A DNA stretch of 64,000 bases from the NCBI GenBank assembly GCA_029783825.1, contig JAREIK010017918.1, forward strand, positions 186,001-250,000. The letters run 5' to 3'. The number at the start of each line of letters is the position of its first letter. Within the stretch, counting starts at the first letter, position 1. The notes below the pieces were generated by a model. The model searched no databases and was not told where the DNA came from. It was given only the letters and a program-made list of their open reading frames with translations. The translations under genes and the position numbers were made by a program. The stretch comes from Sapria himalayana (Eukaryota; Streptophyta; Magnoliopsida; Malpighiales; Rafflesiaceae). Shown here piece by piece: positions 38,801 to 52,261 of the stretch.

Positions 38801-41800
38801 TCTCAACTCAAGAAATTTTTTCTGGCATAGTTTTAGACGAAGAATCTTAGGAGACTCATGTACTTTATTAGGATATAAGTTGGTTATTATACATTTGATG
38901 TCATTTTGTCATATAATAGACTTGTGCTTGATATTCTTATGAATGTAATGTTAGTCTTTGTATTATATTTTATTAAATATTTTTATTGATTTAAGTATTT
39001 ACTTTATTTTTGATATGATCATTGAATTGATTTTATTATTTGTAGTAAAATTATAAGAAGTATTATTTATTTGATTAAGATTAGATTAGATATAATATTC
39101 ATAATCAATATAATAATATTTAATATTGAGTTATGTAAACAAGTCTTTAGATATTAAAAGTTATTTTTTGGGATCATGGATGCTTACAGTTAGTTCTATA
39201 TTTATATTCAAGTTTGACAGTAGTATACAATGAAAGGAAGTCTAAAATTGAGTTTTATATTATTATTAGAGATCCAATGTAGAATGTCTCAATCACTTTG
39301 TAGATAATTATTAGAGTTCTATATTAGCTTGGGATCATGGATGTTTCTTGATGAAGTAAGATGTAGATAATTATTTTGAGATCCAATGTAGAAATAGATT
39401 TCAGAATAATTTTGATAATTATTCGTGTGATATTTTGTGGATATATCATTTATTTTAAAAGATTGGCTATTCATTTTTTTCTTTCATTAATTTTTTTTTA
39501 TTTTGACAATCAAATTGTGATACATATAGTTTCAAATTTAATAATTTAATAAGCAAATGAAATATATTAAGGCAAATTATTTCTTTATTAAGGCAAATTA
39601 TTTCTTTATTAAAGAAAATAATCAACATATATTCAAGATAATGGAATAGTCATCATGCCAATTTGAATTAGATATTATATTTTGTTTATTTTTGTTTATA
39701 TTATTTTATATTATTTTATATTTTTGATAAGTACAATCACTTTGTAGAATATCTCAAGCTTTTTGTTTGTTTTTTAAGTGTGTTTTTATTGATATTATAT
39801 TTTGTGTTTCATATTAATTTATAATCTTCTTAATTTGATCCTAAACTTTATGAATAACTTTGCTTGTATTTTTTAGATGAAAATTAAAAGTAAGCAATAT
39901 TTGTTGATTTGAATTGTGTTCATCTAGTACAATCTTTTAATTTTTTGTATTTATTGAAAATTTGTTTTGTAATTTTAAAAATTAATTTATTATTTCTTCA
40001 TTTCTAGTTTCAAAATAAATATTTATGATTAATATGAAAAATATTTTTTTGAATAATCAATTAAAAAATTTTAATTAATATTATACTTATTCTAATTATT
40101 TTTCATTTTGCTCTTATCGACTGGTCTAATTGGTAGGAATGTGCCTCAATATGGTATATTTTTGAAATATTCGTATTTGATTTACATATTCTCAATAAAA
40201 TTAGTAAAGATACATATTAATTAATCCAATGTTATTAAAAGATATTTATTATTAAATTTAGTAGGAATTAAATTCGTACTATCTTCATTCTGAAATGATA
40301 GTCTGATTCATGAACTTCTTTAAAAATAAAGAGTCAAATAGCTAGAAAATCCCGTGATTGTGTTTTTTGCGAATATCTTTTCGAGAGCTTTTGATTGATG
40401 TATAAGTTCACCATATTATATTACGTACATGATCCACTAATTGGATATCAAAATTAGTTAAACTTAATGTAAACAGTAAATTTCAATGATAAATAATTGG
40501 ATCATGGCTTCTTCAATGTCATTCAGTCCCTTCAGCATCAGCAAGCACAACTAAGGACATCGATGAGCTCATTGTTGTAGTGAAAAATTTTTTCTGTCAG
40601 TATCATTTAGAGAAGCTCAATGATGTCTTTTTGATATTTTAGAAGTGCATGGAAGCCATTAATAATAAATAACTGGATCGATGAGTCTTCCCATAACTGT
40701 CAATTGTAATCAAGAAGTCATTAATGTAACAAAACTGACTTTACAAATGACTTAAATTTTATTTTATCATATTGAACCATTATTTTGGAATAAATTCTGG
40801 TGTGATATCGGATTATTATTTCGGAATAGAGGTAATAATAGTTTTAATTAGTACATCTAAATTATTATTATTATTTGTTTTTTCTTTCTTATTTAATATT
40901 TCTCAATCATTTCTTTGGTTAAATGGTTGAAAATTTAGATAAATGATCATATTAAAAAGAGTTGCAATCTTATGCTCAATATTGGGTGCTTGGCCAGACA
41001 TGATTAGGGTGCCTTGCTTGCAAGCATGGCCCAGTGACACTGGTCCGTACCTCTGAACTCGGATGAGTATCGGGCAGGATCCAATATGACCGCTTCCGCA
41101 CTGCTCGTAATCAAAAAAAATATTTAACTAATAGAAAAAACTTGCCTAATACATGCTGTGGATTTTTTTAAATATCCAGCCACTTGGTTGGTCAAGTGCT
41201 TTTGCGAGGCATGACCAGGCACACATGGAAGCCCCCTCCCTAGCCCGATCGAGTCCATGCTAAGCTTGAGTCGAAGTTTTTAGATTGTCCAGAAGCTTTG
41301 GGTTCTGACGAGTGGCCACGAATAATGGTAAAAAAAATATCTTTTAGGGAAGATCCAAGCCGTTGAATCCAACCCCAATGGCTAAGGTAGAAGATCTGTT
41401 GGCGATTGGGTTTTTGCCCTATTTAAATTTTAAAAACTATTAAAAAAATAAAAAAAATGTAAATTTTTTTAAAAACTATAAAAAAAATCTATATAAATGA
41501 AATAAGAGATTTAAATTTTTCATTCAAATATCTAAATACCCCTCCCCCTCTTCTCTCTCCTCTTGGTCTTGGTTTTATCTCTCTAGATCTAAAAATTTAT
41601 AATTTTAGATTTAGATTATTTTTGTAAAACTTAAAATTTTGGTGTGGGCTCGAGTTGTAGTTTTTTTCTCCTCCATAAGTCCAAGTGGATATTGACGTAT
41701 TGTTTTTCATTTAATTTTTTTAATATCATTTAATTGTTAATTTAGAATATAATTAATAAATTTAATGATGACAAAAGTAATATTAATGATAATATTAACA

Positions 41801-44800
41801 ATGATAATATTACAAAAAGATATGAGGTCAAAATTATATTTTTTATCATAATTTTGACTCAAATATAAATGTCTAAAAAATAAAAAAATTAAAATTATAT
41901 TTATACTTTAGACTTACTTTAATATAATACAAAATAAAAATAAATGGGATATTGATGATGAATTGACACAATAGTTTTACAAGTATTATAAAAAAATATA
42001 TACATGTAGTAGTACGTGTGAGACTTGTATGATTATTATATTAAAAAATCTAGTGTATTAGATCATAGGCAAACTCAATTGAGCGATGAATTCTTTGAGG
42101 CTGGATTTAGTTCAATTTCATATATCGCAACGAGTTAGGTAGGAAATGTATAACTTAATTAATCATTACGATGAGTCTTCTGATTATGTTTTCAGATGAT
42201 CTTAGTATAGTCAGTATTATGTGTACTTAATTTTTTATGTTAGATTTATGTGTCATATCATTAACCTTATTGTACAAACGGGGATGAATATTATTTTCAT
42301 CTCTTTAGACAAATATGCATCTCACTAAAATTTTTTCAGATGTCTAGTAGATAATATGAGTTTAGTAGTTTATGTTTATCTACGGATTTAAAGAAAAATA
42401 AATTTTAATCGGATTTGAGACATTATTTGAATTATACTTATCTGATTTTAGAGTCACTTATTAAATAAGAACATGTAATATCTAATTATGTCAATAGTAA
42501 AAATAATAAATTTATTATTAATGATAGAGATTGGGATACATGAATTTTATTAATAAAATTAATGTAGTTTTTTTATGATATGATGAATATGTGTTTGTTT
42601 GTTTATAGTTTTATTATTTGTATTGTGCTTATGTGCATATGTAATATTAGTGTCATATTTAGGAAGTTTAGAGTTGACATGACATTTAGTGACATGCATG
42701 TTGAGATAGAAATAAAATACTTAAAGTACTAATTTACTATTTTATTAATACATGACTCAAATATTCATCATATCACAATACAAGTGATATGATGAATATT
42801 TTGACATACATCTATATATATATGATTCAGGAATACCAACCAAGGAAGCATGGATACAACTCCGTATAGCTGTGTCCGACACGTGGACACGGCACGGATA
42901 CATGTTCGATACGCCACGTGACCTATCGATCGGATGCATCAGTATCGTATCCATGCCGTAATGCCGAATGGCCGACGTCCGATGATATTGAGTGGCCGAC
43001 GTCCGACGACGTCGAGTGGCCGACGTCGCCCATGACGCAGAATGGCCGATTCTGTAGGGGTGGCTGGGGCAGGCGCGATCTGTGGGGAGGCAGGGGGCGG
43101 GCACGATCTGTGGGGAGGCAGGGGGCGGGCACGATATGTGGGGAGGCAATGGGCAGGCGTGATTTATGGGGAGTCAAGGTGCACGTGATTCTGTGGTGAG
43201 ATTGTTTTATTTTATTTTTAAAATAAAATAAAATATTTTCATTTTATAAAATAAAAAATATATATTTTTATATAAGATAATTATAAAATATTATTTTATA
43301 AAATAAGATAATTATAAATATTATCTTATAAAATAAAATACAATACAAAATTTTTATTTTATAAAGTAAAAAAATATATTAATTTTATAAAATATTTTAT
43401 TTTATTTTATAAAATACTTAATATCTATAAAGAAAATTTTTATTTTTAATTTTATTTTTTTTATCATGCCGTATCCTAGTTGTATTTGTATCCTAGTTGT
43501 ATTTGTATCCTAGTTTTTTAGAATTTGTCGTATCCACGTATCCTGACATGTCGTATCCTCGTGTTCGTGCTTAGATACCAACCGGAAGGGTTCATTTACA
43601 TACTACGACATTAGGTATATTAATAGTTGTAGTCTAACTCTAAGTACGGACATACATATCATATTTGGAGATGATTTTTTTATTCAATTAGTTAGGAGTA
43701 AATTACAATGTGAATCATCAAATAGGAGCGATCTGTATCGGAACGTAGATATTGATTATTGTTTAATACTATTACATAATAATAATAAAAATTTTAATAT
43801 TTTATAATGATGGAAATTATATGATTCCACTTATCTTGTGTTCTCTAAGATGACACGAAATTTATTGACTCTTTTGGTATCAACATAATTTTAGAGTGTA
43901 TTTTTTTTTGTTGTAATTAATATCATTTCGGATAGAAAATTAAGATTGCAGCTAGATATCGTTTAGACACTAACAAGTATTAAGAATTGGGAAGATTTGA
44001 GGTTGAGCATTAAGGATCGTGGGGGAGTTGCTGGTAGATGGTGACTCGTGTGATTTTAAGAATGTTGAGCACACCTCTAGTGATACTTTTAGACACTTAT
44101 GCAATGATTATCAGTTGCATATTTCTACCGATTGACATTAAGATTGAACTTGTATATAGCATGATTATGATTAATGATTTTTATTTTATGTTATGATTTG
44201 TGTTATTTTTTTTTATTTTTGGATTGGATGATTAATTCATGTATTTTTTTTTTTTTTTTGATATTTTTGATTGTGAAACAATTTCATTTATGTTAATGGA
44301 TTTATTTTTTGTGATTTATATGAAATAAATAAATAATATAATGTTTGAATTCATAATGAGTTTTTAAATATGCAAAAAAAAAATAATAATAATCATTAAA
44401 CCACAATCGACGACTGATCGACCAGGCTGGAAGACTCCAGGCCCGACCCTAGCCTACTTGACATGATCCAGCCTTATTATGCCTAGACTCGGGCCAGAGG
44501 GCTGCCTAGGGCCGACCATAATCTGGTCGTGGCATGCAAGGCAAGGCATGACTCCCACACAAGGGTGTGCCTGACACTGCACGGTGGTCAAATGAGCTAC
44601 CAAAAATGGGCCATGCCAGAATGACACGACCCATTTGACACTTCTAGATACTTAGACTCTTAGAGTAGGCTACTCCTTGCTAGACTCACAGTAGTCACAG
44701 CTACTGCTCATTGCCTTGTAGGTATCAGGCTCGGCTGTAGCCTCTAGCCTATATGTGTATTGTGTATGTTGTTATTGTACTGTATGTAATTATAAATTTG

Positions 44801-47800
44801 TAATATTAATAAAATGTAATAAAATATATACATATATACATGCATATATATTTACATATAAATTTCTTGAACACCAATTTGTCCAAGTTGCAAATGAAAT
44901 AAAAATATTATTTAATTTTAATTAAAAATATACATTTATATCTATTTATGTATAAATTTTAAAATTAAATACAAGCACTATAAAAATATAAATTATGCGT
45001 GTAAATGTAGTGCCAATATTAATAACATAAATATAATATCAATTAATTTCAGTTAGTTTGATTTGGATCATCACAGATAAAGGTGTTAATTGAGCTCATG
45101 CTGAGTTGATACCTTTGTTTTATAAATCTTATCTAGTCATCGTGTTTGGCTGATATCTTTTTTTTTTTAAATCTTATCTAGATATCGTGTTGTGCTTGGT
45201 ATGATGTAGTCTTTAGTATAGTTCATCACATGCCAAGCTAATTTAAGATCATGCTAAACTTGACACATCTGTGCACTAGGTAGGGTTTGAATCTAGACTA
45301 GCATGTGTTCATGCTAGGCTCACCTAGGTGAAATTCAGTTATTAGGGATGTTAAATGAGTTGTGTTGTGCCAACATAACTCATGTTTATGTCTCTCAGCC
45401 GTGCCAGTGTGTTGTGCTAGGCACAACATGATATTGATAGCATGTCGTGCCAGCAAGGCACGACATATAATTTATTAGGCCCGGCATGGCTCGTTTAGCC
45501 TGTAGTTGCGAAGAATCATGTTGGCCCATATTGGGTCGTATTTAAATGAAAATATAATAAAATTTTAATTTTATATTTATATGTGCAGTTAAAATATTAT
45601 TGAATTTAAATGTTATTTATGTAAAATAAAAATGAAAATCACTCAATTAAAAAAAAATAATCAATAAATATAATATCAATATGATAAATAACATAAGATG
45701 AATTATAACCGATAAAAATAAAAAAAATATCATATCATATATAAAAATAATCTAAAATAACATGAGTCATCGTCATCAATTGATATTTGTAGTATAGTAG
45801 TGCATATATATATGCAAACTATCATTTATATATATATGTTTGAAGATATCGCAGTGGTGATCTTAATATTCTTAATCTTGATATTCTGTGAGTCATCATT
45901 CAATATTAATTTTTTTATTTTATCTTTAATGTTTAACATCAAATTTTTTTAGTTCTTCATGTTTTTAAGTGTTTATATAATACCTAGTTGTAATTTTTGA
46001 TTTCTTATCTGAAAATATATTGCTTGCAATAGAAAAAATAGATTTCAGAAATGTTATAGATATCAAATCTCTCAGTAGGTCGCATGTCTTCAATGTGAAT
46101 TCATATGAATTTCATAAATTTAAAATATTTAAATTCTTTTATTATCATGTAAAAACATAAAATAATAATTGATATCAAAGTATTGAAATAACTTGTTCAT
46201 ATTCGATGGACCACGTCATTGTTTGGTCATAGTTAACTAAATGAAAAAATTATCTTCAAATATCGTGCTATACTTGAACTTGGGGTCTCATTATAATTTA
46301 TATGCATAGTATAACAATATGTAAACATGACACTTAATTTTTTGTGAATAAAATTTTATGATTTGTTTGCTTAGTTTATGCAAATACATTTGTTGCTTAA
46401 TATGTTTTTTATCATATTTACTTTAATTTTATAATCCATATAAGTAGTCAAGCAATATAGAATTGGAATGGATGATCAATATTTTAAATGCTTACTTTTT
46501 ATCTTATCAATGAAATAATTTACAAGCAGCCAAGTAATACACACGGTGTTATCTATATTTGTTAAAATTACTATTAATAGTGCATATGCACATATGTACA
46601 ATACAAGTGGTGAAAATATGCATAAATGAATACATGGTTATCTTATCAGAAAAAAATTTTAGGAATTTCTTAAATGAAATTTTTATATCACAATTTAAAT
46701 CATCAATAATAAATTTATTATTATTATTGATGTAATTGCCATATGATTTTGACATAGAGTAAATATAATTTAGATGGTGTTTCACTTCTTTTTGAAGATT
46801 TTTTTTTAATTCCACTGACAAATAGATTTTACTAAATTTTAGTTTTCTGTTAGTCATATTAAAATATTTTAATAAATTTCTTATTTTTTTTAAGTCAGAG
46901 AAATAATTTTAATTTTAGCTTGTATTGTTAGGTTAATTATGTGACACATCTTATATAAAAAATTTTACCTAATTGTCTGTATCTAATGGTTCAAGCTAAC
47001 ATATTAATTACTACTTTGTTATTACAAGTGTTATTAAAAGTTGTACTAATTATTTTATTTTGAATATTATATTCTTAAAAATATTTGTCATATATTCATA
47101 TATAACTGGGTCATCATAAGAATGTAAAGTTTTAGAAAATCTTAAAATTTTTAATCAAGTTTATATTTTTGATTCACATAGTTAGTGGTGAAGCATGTGA
47201 ATGATGTATTATTATAATTAGTCTTAATATCGAATGTCATGAAAATCATTCCATCATATTTCTTAAATTCGGACATCATCGATGTCACGAACACCTATGA
47301 ATCTTATGATTAGTAGATTGAAAGTATTATATCACCAAGAATCTTGTTTCATCATAATTTAATTTAATAAATCATGCTAAATTATCATGAAATTCTAGTA
47401 CATATAGAAATAGAATGTATGTCAAAAGAAAATATATACCAGTAATATTATCAGATTTTATGACTCATGATAGTATCATTGGCTATGATAATATCATAAA
47501 CAATAGACTATGGAAGAATTAAAAAGCATGATTATATTTCACTTAAGCATTAGCTCACAAATTTTTGACTCAATAATTCAGAGTGATATGGTAACCATAA
47601 TTGGTTGTTGATGTATGAGTGGCTCAGTTGGAGCCATTAAATAACATCCAAAGAGAGAAGTTTGTAGTATTTCCTTGAGTAATTTTAAATGTAAGAAGAC
47701 TAATAGATGATCTTGTAGAGAATTTGGCCTGAGTAGATCCAATGGTCTATTTTATAGTTTTTATATCTTGAAAAATTCATTATAATTACTAGATGTAATA

Positions 47801-50800
47801 GCAGAGCATGTCTTGATCTCCCACTGAAATAACAGGTTACCACAAGCTTCTCTTTCTCATGGAGTATCTCTTTGAACTCTCTCTTTCTTGTCCTGCTTGT
47901 TCTAAACTCCATCAAGAAAGAGCTCTCTCATTATCACAATGTCATGAAGTTATGGTAGTGTTATAATGAATCATATTAGCTTTACTCGATCTAGGTGTAA
48001 TGGCAGATGTGAGTCATCATTTGATAAATCTATGAGAGAAAAGGAAAAATTTTATCACAAGAATTTAATTTTGAAAAATAGTATATTTCTTTTTCAATAC
48101 ATGGCATGACTCAAAATGGGCAAGCCTGGCATTGCTCGACCGGCCCGAGTTTGTCGAATTAGGGCTGGTTCGTGCTGGGCATGGTGGGTTTTGTGCCGGA
48201 CCTTGTGAGCTTTGCACTAGATGATGTCGGGTGATGTTAGGTTGTGCTGGGAGGTGCTAGTTTGTGCCAGGATGTGCTGTTTTGGCTCATTTGGAATTGT
48301 ATCATCACTAAATTTGAATACATTTTAAATTTTAAGTTTTAATACTAAATTAATTAATTAATCAATTAATTAATTAAGTTAATATTATAAAAAACAAAAT
48401 TATAATCACAAGTCATAACTTACAACTTAAAAAATTATTATAATATAAATATTATAAATTTTAATGATTTTGTTTTCGTAACATAATATATGTATGAATT
48501 ACAAAATAATAAATCAAGTTCAAAATATAAAAATTAATATATTAAAGATAAACTCATAAATAACAATCTCGTAAGTGTTTAAATAAATAAAAAATAATAA
48601 TAATAAAAGTAGCAAGCTTAAATGATAAATTATAGATAATCTAAAAATGATTAATCACATAAGCGTATGAATATGATGGTATCACTAGTGGTAAGTTGTA
48701 GGTAGTATGCTTAATTTTATTTGTCACCAAAGTTTTATGAATTATCATTAATCACCAATAGAGGCGTCAAATAGGCTGGCTCGGCCCAGTTTTAGGCCAC
48801 CCAACTGAGATACCGTGCTGGGCTAGGCATTGTAGGGTACAATAACCATGCCGTGCCTAGCTCAACATGGACCCGTGGCCTGAAAACCATTGGGTTTGGC
48901 TCAGTTCGAGTCGGACAAAATTTTAATTTTTTAAAAAAATCAGGGTTTCGACGGTGCGTCGTCGTGCGTCTTCGCCCTTTCGGGGCTCGGCGTGCTGAGC
49001 CCATTTGGTGCGTGGTCATGTGTGCTGAGCCCACGTGCCGGCACGACACGATGGGGTGGGGCACGACACTGTAGCGTGCCTTGCCGAGCACGGGTTTGAC
49101 TGAATCGTGACTTGCTCGTGCCGGGTCGGCTCTGCGTATTTGACATCTCTAATCACTAATTCCTCCGTTCTTGTTGTAGTTGTAGCATGATCCTGAATAC
49201 AAAAGCTCAAATTCTCTCAATTTTATCTGCATGCTAATATCTTAATAATATCTAGTCAAATTCGATCTCATATTTGAAATCACATTTATTATTATATAAA
49301 AAGTAAACTCTAATTCTATACTTGATATTGAAGGAGTCGGTAGATCTCATGCTATCTTAGACAACATAAGATATGTGTACTTATATGATTTTTACCATTA
49401 TAAAATATTAATATTTTTGTTATAGGTATATGATTGAATTGAACAGTAATCAGTATCTAAATATCGAGATAGTTTGTTCTTATTCATTTCTCTCGTACTA
49501 ACTGAATAGAGAAGTTAGTGTCTTTAAAATAGTATCCATGTTCGTACTCGGAGTCTGGGTATCATCATTGTCATATCTAGTATAGTAGTATGTAAATATT
49601 TTAGTCAATTTTTTGTGAATGAATCTTTCAGGTTGGTTGTTCTTGATTCATGTATGATGATTTATTTGTCAAAATATTTTTTACTTTATTATATTAATCA
49701 TATAATCTATGTAAACAACCAGCCAATAAAGAGATAAAATGATGTACTAGTACTTTAAATATTTGGTTTTTATCTCAAAAGGCATATCATAAAATATTAG
49801 GTAATTTTTAAACTTACTAAACATTCTACAAATATTGCATATGCATCTAAATGCAATGTAAATTGAGAGAGTATAAATTGACGAACATATGTTTGCCGTT
49901 TAATAAAAAAATTTTTAGGAATTTTAAAAATAAAATTTTTATAATTTAGTCAGTATCAATTATAATAAATTTGTCACTTTTATTATTAACGTAGTTGGAT
50001 ATTATGTGTTCGTATCAAACACATGATTCTAACATGAAGTATATGTAATTCTAATAGTGTTTCATATCCAATTAGAATTTTTTTAGACCCGCATATAAAT
50101 AGAGACTAGCAAATTCTTATTGTCTGTGAGGGGTATGAAGAAATTTTACTGAGTCACATATATTTTTTAAAGTATGGAAAATGGCTTTCATCTCTTTGTA
50201 TCGAAGTTAATAATGTGACACATGCATCTCTTTTTGTACAGTAACCGTGTAGGGCTAGGCACAGACCCTTAGCCTGAAAACCACTGATTTTGATTCTGTT
50301 TGGGTCAGACAAAACCTAATTTTTTAAAAAAATTAGGGTTTCAGTGGCGTCACGCCACGTGTCTTTGCCCTTTTGAGGCTAGCGAGTCTTGCTTGTCGGG
50401 CATCATCTCGTATTGATCACTTTCGGTGTGTGATCACGCATGTTGTGCCAGCACGACGGGCCGGGGCAGGGCACTGTAGCTTGCCGTGCTGGGCAAGAGC
50501 ATGGTTGAATCGTGCCCGTGTCGGGCCAGGGTGACCTTTTTGACACCTCTAATCTAACGTGAAAAATTTCTTCTAATGATTTATATCTAATAGGCATAAT
50601 AAATATGTTATAGAAAGATTGATTGATTGATTGATAGATTTTAAATAGAGAATTAAAGATAGAAAAATAGATGAGAGATAGATAATTAGAGAGATAGCTC
50701 TATAGATTATTATGCAGATAATTAGATAGAAAGAAATAAAGATAGATAGATAGATAGATAGAAATATAGATAGACAGATGGATAGACAGACATCTAGATA

Positions 50801-52230
50801 GATAGATATATAGATAAAAAAATATATAGATATACAGATATATAGACAATTGATATAGATATAGACAGACATAGATTTATTGATTGATAGATAGATAAAC
50901 AAAAATATTAAAAAATAGATAGATAAATAGATAAACAGAAATACAGACATATCGATTGAAGTATAGATAGATAGATAGATATATTAATAGATAAAAAGAA
51001 AGATAAAAAGAAAGAAAGATATAGAGAGAGAGATATATAGATAGATACATAGATAGGCACACTGATAGTTAGATAGAAAGATAAAAAGATAGAAAGATAG
51101 ATAGAAAAATTAATAGATAGATGGATAGATGGTTAAACAAAATGATAGATACATAGATAAACATATATATAGACATATTAATATATATATTTATAGAATA
51201 AAAATAGAGAGATAGATAGATTAATATACAGACAGATAAAGATATAGATAAATAGATAGATTGATAAACAAATAGTAAGAGAGATAGTTAGACAAATAGA
51301 TAAAAAAAATAAATATATAGTTAGATAGACAAATAGATAGACATATAGATATATATATAGATAGGTAGGTAGATAGATAGATAGATAAAAAGATAAAATG
51401 ATAGATGCCAGATATATATATATATATATATATATAGATAGTTTGATAGGTAGGTTGATATAGAGATAGACATTTAGATAGTTAGTTAGATACATATACA
51501 GATAGATAGATAGAAATACAGATAGATAAATAGATATATAGACAAATATATAGAAAGATAGATATATATATATATATTTGCATAGATAGAAATCAAATCG
51601 ATCATTAGAAAGATATAAAGATAAATAGATAGATAGATAAATAGATAGATAAATAGATAGATAGAAAGATAAATACACAAATAGAATGATAGATAGACAG
51701 GCAGATAGATAGACAAACATATATAAAAATAGGCATATAGACAGAAAGATAAATAGATAGATAGAAAAATAGACAGACAAATTGATAAACACAAAGATAA
51801 AGAGATAGATATACAAATAGATAGATAGATAGATATATTAAAAAAAATTATTAGACAGATAAATAGATAGACAAATTGATAGATAGAATTGTAGAAAAAT
51901 ATATAAACAGATTAATTGATTAATTAATTAATAGAATGATACACAAATTGATAGAGAGATTGATAGAAAGAAAGATAGATAGATATATATATACACACAC
52001 ATAGATAGAAAGATCGATAAATAGTTATATAGATAGATAGATAAACATTTAGATGGATAGATTGATTGATTGATAAATAGATAGATAGACAGAAAGATTA
52101 TTTTATTGATTGATACACATAGATAGATTGATTGATTGATATGTAGATTGATTGATTGATAAATATTTTATAGACAGATAGATAGATAGATTGTTAGACA
52201 GATTAATATATTGTTTGATAAATAGATATA

Positions 52231-52261
<31 letters not shown>

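Noticed and set aside
40995..41110. Possible 5S rRNA or Pol III gene
   Set aside because: Length and some words looked suggestive, but the conserved 5S internal control region does not match and it sits at a hAT terminus.
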